Assembly: GCF_016583565.1 (NCBI RefSeq)
Contig: NZ_NRRF01000003.1
Location: 112,278 to 176,277 of the forward strand
DNA from: Thiocystis violacea
GTDB lineage: Bacteria; Pseudomonadota; Gammaproteobacteria; Chromatiales; Chromatiaceae
DNA length: 64,000 nt
Direction of reading: 5' to 3'
The notes beneath the pieces were generated by a model that did not search any database, was not told where the DNA came from, and worked only from the letters and a program-made list of their open reading frames with translations. A program made the position numbers and the translations under genes. This document shows, piece by piece, positions 63,881-64,000 of this stretch. Positions within the stretch are counted from its first letter, which is position 1. Every line of letters begins with the position of its first letter.

Positions 63881-64000
63881 ATGAAACCCAACTGGTTATC
63901 CGATGCACGTCTAATCCCTGACGAGGTGATGAGTTATATTCGAAAAATTGCCGTTCATGCGGTTGAAGAAAATCATTACAGTCCAGAAGACGTCATCAAG
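63881..64000 (+). CDS. 5' end of an HTH protein resembling an IS630-type transposase (cut by window end)
   Basis: Forty codons remain open to the window edge: MKPNWLSDARLIPDEVMSYI, then helical IAVHAVEENHYSPEDVIK. The spacing and wording resemble the N-terminal helix-turn-helix of IS630-family transposases. GAGG lies 6 nt upstream. It starts 16 nt after the cassette 3 ORF without an attC between them, so an insertion sequence may have entered the cassette. Only a partial protein, so the call is tentative. Confidence 0.5.
   Translation, partial: MKPNWLSDARLIPDEVMSYIRKIAVHAVEENHYSPEDVIK

Overview
The window is GC-rich and densely coding. It carries a sulfur globule protein (28836-29231), a NifE/NifN pair, an Ech-type [NiFe] hydrogenase, a membrane pyrophosphatase and a urea ABC transporter. 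Together these point to a diazotrophic purple sulfur bacterium of the Gammaproteobacteria, probably Chromatiaceae. The genus cannot be fixed from the sequence alone.

Layout. Positions 1-11.5 kb are mixed chromosomal genes: a hydrolase-OsmC fusion, two lipid-linked sugar transferases, an HDOD-GGDEF regulator, a YceI protein, a guanine-deaminase-like enzyme, an ankyrin lipoprotein, LpxH and a VPxPA/PEP-CTERM-type exported protein. From 23.6 kb back to 11.7 kb the minus strand carries an uninterrupted bioenergetic series: trkA-trkH, six tightly packed or overlapping hydrogenase genes (echA-F order), apbE and hppA. From 24.4 to 35.7 kb lie maeB, ampG, the sulfur globule gene, a FUN14 protein, a molybdenum-carrier-like protein, cmoAB and ppk1. 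Two families of inverted-repeat intergenic elements are scattered among them.

An accessory stretch follows. A type I methyltransferase gene (hsdM) is broken by three in-frame stops and an internal deletion that removed its NPPF motif. Next is a BrnT/BrnA toxin-antitoxin pair whose promoter and palindromic operator can be read. The sbcD-sbcC operon is then split by about 4.3 kb holding a (CGCCAT)9 tract, a DUF5320-like gene, nifE, nifN and a Uma2 nuclease gene. The split is flanked by an imperfect direct repeat of the sbcD-end/sbcC-start junction.

After sbcC come yqhD with an old-yellow-enzyme gene (aldehyde/electrophile detoxification), argE, ypfJ and urtABCDE. The urt operon is preceded by a near-perfect sigma-54 promoter and an NtrC-like site.

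The right end is an integron. An unusually long IntI-type integrase is transcribed leftwards, followed by an attI region with interleaved inverted repeats and at least three cassettes delimited by two readable attC sites. Cassette 1 holds a DNA methyltransferase in the antisense orientation. Cassettes 2 and 3 hold unrecognised proteins and are visibly AT-richer than the chromosome. The array runs off the window, ending in the start of an HTH protein resembling an IS630-type transposase.
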